A DNA stretch of 7,059 bases, taken from NCBI RefSeq assembly GCF_024693525.1, contig NZ_JAILKR010000067.1:1-7059 (forward strand). Direction: 5' to 3'. The translations under genes and the position numbers were made by a program. The stretch comes from Selenomonas sp. (GTDB taxonomy: Bacteria; Bacillota_C; Negativicutes; Selenomonadales; Selenomonadaceae). The notes beneath the pieces are model-generated. The model was not told the origin of the DNA and did no database searches. It saw nothing but the letters and a program-made list of their open reading frames with translations. The stretch's first letter is position 1; each line of letters opens with the position of its first letter. This document shows, piece after piece, positions 4,847 to 7,059 of the stretch.

Positions 4847-6157
4847 ATGATTGATACGGGCGATACGGCTTGGGTCCTCATCAGTGCGGCCTTGGTCTTC
4901 ATTATGACTCCCGGACTTGCTTTCTTTTATGGCGGCATGGTTCGCAGTAAAAATGTACTGACCACCATCATGCAGAGCTTCTTCATTGTTGCCATGATTT
5001 CGGTTGAATGGGTGCTTATTGGTTATACCATGACCTTCGGACCGGATATCAATGGATTCATCGGCAGTCTTGACAAGCTCGGTCTTGCTGGTGTCGGCTT
5101 GAATGTACTCGAAAACGGCACAATTCCAGAGCTCGCCTTTGTGGCTTTCCAGTGCATGTTCGCCGTAATTACCCCGGCCCTCATCACCGGTGCCTTTGCC
5201 GAACGAATGAAATTCGCCGCTTTTGCCGTCTTTATCCTTCTCTGGGCTGTCTTGATTTACAACCCCATGGCACACTGGGTATGGGGCGGCGGCTTCCTGG
5301 CTGAGCTCGGTGCGCTGGATTTTGCCGGCGGCCTCGTCATCCACATTCTTTCCGGTGTTTCCGGACTCACTCTCTGCATCCTGCTGGGCAAACGTAAAGG
5401 CTATGGCCATACCGCTATGATTCCACACAACCTGCCAATGACCGTTCTCGGCGCTACGCTTCTCTGGTTCGGCTGGTTCGGCTTCAATGCCGGCAGTGCT
5501 CTCGGCGCCAATGCTCTGGCTGCCAATGCATTTGTAACCTCCCAGGCTGCGGCTGCCGCTGCTACCGTTTCCTGGGTACTGGCTGAATGGAAATTCAACG
5601 GCAAACCGACCATCCTCGGTGCAGCTTCCGGCTGTGTCGCAGGTCTCGTTGCCATTACACCGGCAGCTGGCTTTGTCGCACCGCTCCCGTCGGTTATCAT
5701 CGGTCTTGTCGGTGGCGTAGTTTGCTTCTTCGCCGTTGCCGTTCTCAAAGAAAAACTCGGTTATGATGATGCCCTTGACGCCTTCGGTGTTCATGGCATC
5801 GGCGGCACCTGGGGTGCTGTTGCCACGGGTCTTTGGGCTACCACGGAAATCAATCCGGACGGTGCCAACGGCCTGCTCTTCGGCGAAACCCATCTTTTCA
5901 CCGCTCAGCTTGTTTCGATTGTTGTCGCTTATGCACTGGCTATCGCCGGTACCTATGTGCTCTATAAGATTGTCAGCGCTATGATGGAGACCCGCGCTTC
6001 CGAAGCAGAAGAACTCACGGGTCTCGACATCGTCGAACATGGCGAACGGGGCTATGCCCGTTCCGTACTGGCTGGCAGCCCGATGCTCGGCAGTTTCGAA
6101 GACTCCAGCGAAATGCTTGCCAATACTGTCATGAATATCAATGCGCAGAAAGGATAA
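4847..6157 (+). CDS. amtB: Ammonium transporter (Amt/Rh family)
   Basis: This 436-residue protein should form trimeric cytoplasmic-membrane channels that take up ammonium. The sequence reads as about 11 membrane helices. Family landmarks are FYGGMVRSKN (27-36), FAERMKF (117-123), the W-GGGF stretch near 146-150, DFAGG (158-162), and the pore histidines H166 (VIHILSG) and H316 (DDALDAFGVHGIGGTWG). The aromatic gate is represented by F101, and FNAGSALGAN (213-222) is in the substrate path. The soluble tail EELTGLDIVEHGERGY (388-403) is the GlnK-binding region. No signal peptide is evident. I chose the ATG at 4847 behind AAAGGA; an in-frame TTG at 4838 is too close to that site. glnK follows nine bases after the stop. 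Expression is probably controlled by the attenuating leader upstream. Family assignment is very secure. Confidence 0.97.
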   Translation: MIDTGDTAWVLISAALVFIMTPGLAFFYGGMVRSKNVLTTIMQSFFIVAMISVEWVLIGYTMTFGPDINGFIGSLDKLGLAGVGLNVLENGTIPELAFVAFQCMFAVITPALITGAFAERMKFAAFAVFILLWAVLIYNPMAHWVWGGGFLAELGALDFAGGLVIHILSGVSGLTLCILLGKRKGYGHTAMIPHNLPMTVLGATLLWFGWFGFNAGSALGANALAANAFVTSQAAAAAATVSWVLAEWKFNGKPTILGAASGCVAGLVAITPAAGFVAPLPSVIIGLVGGVVCFFAVAVLKEKLGYDDALDAFGVHGIGGTWGAVATGLWATTEINPDGANGLLFGETHLFTAQLVSIVVAYALAIAGTYVLYKIVSAMMETRASEAEELTGLDIVEHGERGYARSVLAGSPMLGSFEDSSEMLANTVMNINAQKG

Positions 6158-6166
6158 GGTGCTCGC

Positions 6167-6541
6167 ATGAAAATCACAAAAATTGAAATCATCACCCGTT
6201 CCAGTAAACTCGATGACCTCATGCGCGCCCTCAATGAAATCGGCGTACTCGGCATGACCGTAAGCCAGGTATTCGGCTGTGGCCTGCAGAAAGGCCACGA
6301 AGAGGTTTACCGTGGTAAAAAATACGATATCAATCTCGTACCGAAAATCAAGATTGAAACCGTAATCTGCGAAGTTCCCGTCGAGAAAGTTCTCGATACG
6401 GCCCAGAAAGTCCTGCGCACGGGCAGCTTCGGCGATGGCAAGATTTTCGTCACAGAGCTTGCCGATGCCGTCCGCATCCGTACCGGCCAGCGCGGTGCTG
6501 AAGCCATCAAAGATATCCCCGGCGAGAAAAAAGAAGCCTAA
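6167..6541 (+). CDS. glnK: Nitrogen regulatory PII protein GlnK
   Basis: This 124-residue protein forms cytoplasmic trimers that sense 2-oxoglutarate and ATP/ADP and plug the AmtB pores when nitrogen is plentiful. The T-loop reads QKGHEEVYRGKKYDINLVPK (41-60). Tyr-53 aligns with the uridylylated Tyr-51 of E. coli PII, with an offset of two residues. Q41 aligns with the 2-oxoglutarate-contacting Gln-39. The second signature TGSFGDGKIFVTELADAVRI (85-104) continues as RTGQRGAEAI. There is a short charged tail after residue 114. The start ATG follows AAGG at 6156-6159, which overlaps the amtB stop codon, so the two genes are co-transcribed and likely coupled. Linkage to amtB favours GlnK over GlnB. 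Modification of Tyr-53 cannot be judged from sequence. Confidence 0.95.
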   Translation: MKITKIEIITRSSKLDDLMRALNEIGVLGMTVSQVFGCGLQKGHEEVYRGKKYDINLVPKIKIETVICEVPVEKVLDTAQKVLRTGSFGDGKIFVTELADAVRIRTGQRGAEAIKDIPGEKKEA

Positions 6542-6560
6542 GTAACTCTTTCCCATACAC

Positions 6561-6602
6561 AAAAGGTCCGATGACTCCCCTCCAAGAGTCATCGGACCTT
6601 TT
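6561..6602. terminator. Strong intrinsic terminator after glnK, usable in both directions
   Basis: The 17-base arm 6561-6577 (AAAAGGTCCGATGACTC) pairs perfectly with 6586-6602, with an 8-base loop. T runs occur at the 3' end on both strands. It lies 20 bases after the glnK stop and would also stop transcription coming from the repeat region on the minus strand. Confidence 0.93.
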
Positions 6603-6619
6603 AAATTACAGTTTGTAGG
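6603..6619 (+). repeat. Element edge repeat beside glnK
   Basis: AAATTACAGTTTGTAGG abuts the glnK terminator and matches 16 of 17 bases of the reverse complement of 158-174. It marks the boundary between the gene block and the palindromic repeat region. Confidence 0.75.
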
Positions 6620-6649
6620 TTACAAGAATCTCATTCGAAGCAGCTCTTC

Positions 6650-6850
6650 GCCGCCGCTAGGGGCAGTGCCAACACTCCACGGGAGATGTTTTCCTAAACG
6701 AAATTTTTATCTTTAATTAAGCATCGAAAAAGTTGCAAAACGCGCTTCGCTTGAACGGTAGCAATTTTTCGACGAACGGTGAGGATAAAAATTTCGTTCT
6801 TCACGAAAAACATCAAACGCTTCGTTTATGGCACTGCCCCTAGCGGCGGC
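6650..6850. repeat. Palindromic element B: three nested inverted repeats
   Basis: This ~201-bp element has three concentric pairings. The outer arms 6650-6671 and 6829-6850 match perfectly over 22 bp. The middle arms 6698-6711 and 6784-6797 (ACGAAATTTTTATC) match over 14 bp, with an extra 8-bp pair (6685-6692 with 6807-6814). The inner stem pairs 6724-6731 with 6765-6772 and 6733-6736 with 6761-6764, leaving one bulged G at 6732. The loop holds the inverted copy of the 16-mer found at 21-36. No coding region is supported and no target-site duplication is visible. Confidence 0.9.
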
Positions 6851-6919
6851 TGAGTCTGTGGCAAGTTTCGCAGGGCTCTACCCTCCGAGGGCGCCGCAAT
6901 TCGTGCCGACTCTAACCAA
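6851..6919. repeat. Spacer between elements B and A with its own imperfect dyad
   Basis: GAGTC (6852-6856) and GGCA (6860-6863) recur inverted at 6908-6912 and 6904-6907. The centre is CCCTC-C-GAGGG (6881-6891). The dyad axis falls at about 6886. No gene is supported here. Confidence 0.6.
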
Positions 6920-7059
6920 GGCGGCGGGGGCCCCAGTACCATAAGCGTAGCCTTGACGTTCCGCGTGAAGCAAGAAATTTTTGCCTGCGTTCTCGTTGGA
7001 AAAGCAGTTTCGTCCAAGCGAAGCGCGTTTAACTGTTTTCCAACTCTTAATTAAAAGGC
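6920..7059. repeat. Left half of palindromic element A, with terminal direct repeat copy 2
   Basis: Bases 6920-6941 and 6971-6985 are the inverted partners of 103-124 and 63-77 at the other end of the window. Bases 6995-7059 repeat 1-65 exactly, including the bulged hairpin. Joined to the window start after removing one 65-base copy, this rebuilds a 199-bp element of the same plan as element B (201 bp) but in opposite orientation. No gene is supported in 6603-7059. Confidence 0.85.

Noticed and set aside
4715..6592. A 625-codon open frame on the minus strand opposite amtB and glnK
   Set aside because: It lies antisense to two unmistakable genes, runs through terminator and leader sequence, has no recognisable domain, and its composition reflects the opposite strand.
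6826..7017. A 63-codon minus-strand frame within the repeat region
   Set aside because: It runs across palindrome arms and has no ribosome binding site or similarity I recognise.
1..7059. A self-replicating plasmid
   Set aside because: No replication initiator, mobilisation or partition gene is present and the genes are housekeeping in type. The terminal overlap alone does not prove a plasmid.
1..7059. tRNA, rRNA or insertion sequence genes
   Set aside because: No tRNA-like cloverleaf, rRNA stretch or transposase motif was recognised on either strand.

Overview
The window carries six complete protein genes of ordinary bacterial metabolism inside a frame of unusual palindromic repeats. Near-consensus sigma-70 promoters, strong AGGAGG-type ribosome binding sites, a two-subunit L-tartrate dehydratase/class I fumarase, an amtB-glnK pair and a P1B-type metal ATPase suggest a moderate-GC anaerobic Firmicute, possibly one of the Negativicutes (Selenomonas-like). 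That placement is inference; no rRNA or other phylogenetic marker is present.

Layout. 1-174: half of a palindromic repeat element. 192-2336 (-): Zn/Cd-type P1B ATPase with its heavy-metal-associated (HMA) domain at the C-terminus, driven by a strong promoter with an ArsR/SmtB-type operator beside it. 2337-2471: divergent control region holding a perfect 15-bp inverted repeat that touches both -10 boxes. 2472-2966 (+): family-6 (HDG-type) DNA-deoxyinosine glycosylase, converging with no spacer on 2967-4477 (-), the ttdA-ttdB operon. 4478-4846: intergenic region with a perfect consensus promoter and a structured amtB leader. 4847-6541 (+): amtB-glnK, followed by a terminator at 6561-6602. 6603-7059: repeat elements.

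The most interesting regulatory signal is the amtB leader. It has two intrinsic terminators in series (4642-4681 and 4762-4801). Each 5' arm is invaded by a small 5-6-5 hairpin whose hexaloop has A at position 1 and G at position 4, the hallmark of RNA sites for ANTAR-domain antiterminators. A further pairing (4700-4706 with 4754-4760) would block the second antiterminator hairpin. This looks like a two-gate attenuator controlling ammonium uptake.

The other notable structure is the repeat frame. Bases 1-65 and 6995-7059 are identical and flush with both ends of the window. Joining the ends rebuilds a complete ~199-bp nested palindrome that is an inverted homologue of the one at 6650-6850. The joined 566-bp spacer is then symmetric to within one base around about 6886 and lies between convergent glnK and the ATPase gene. 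This fits either a closed 6,994-bp circle or an assembly loop through a dispersed repeat. No replication, recombination or transposase gene is present.

In function, AmtB and GlnK form the ammonium uptake and nitrogen-sensing pair, TtdA/TtdB form an oxygen-sensitive [4Fe-4S] hydro-lyase, the ATPase exports metal, and the glycosylase removes deaminated bases. Nothing in the sequence links these four units beyond proximity.
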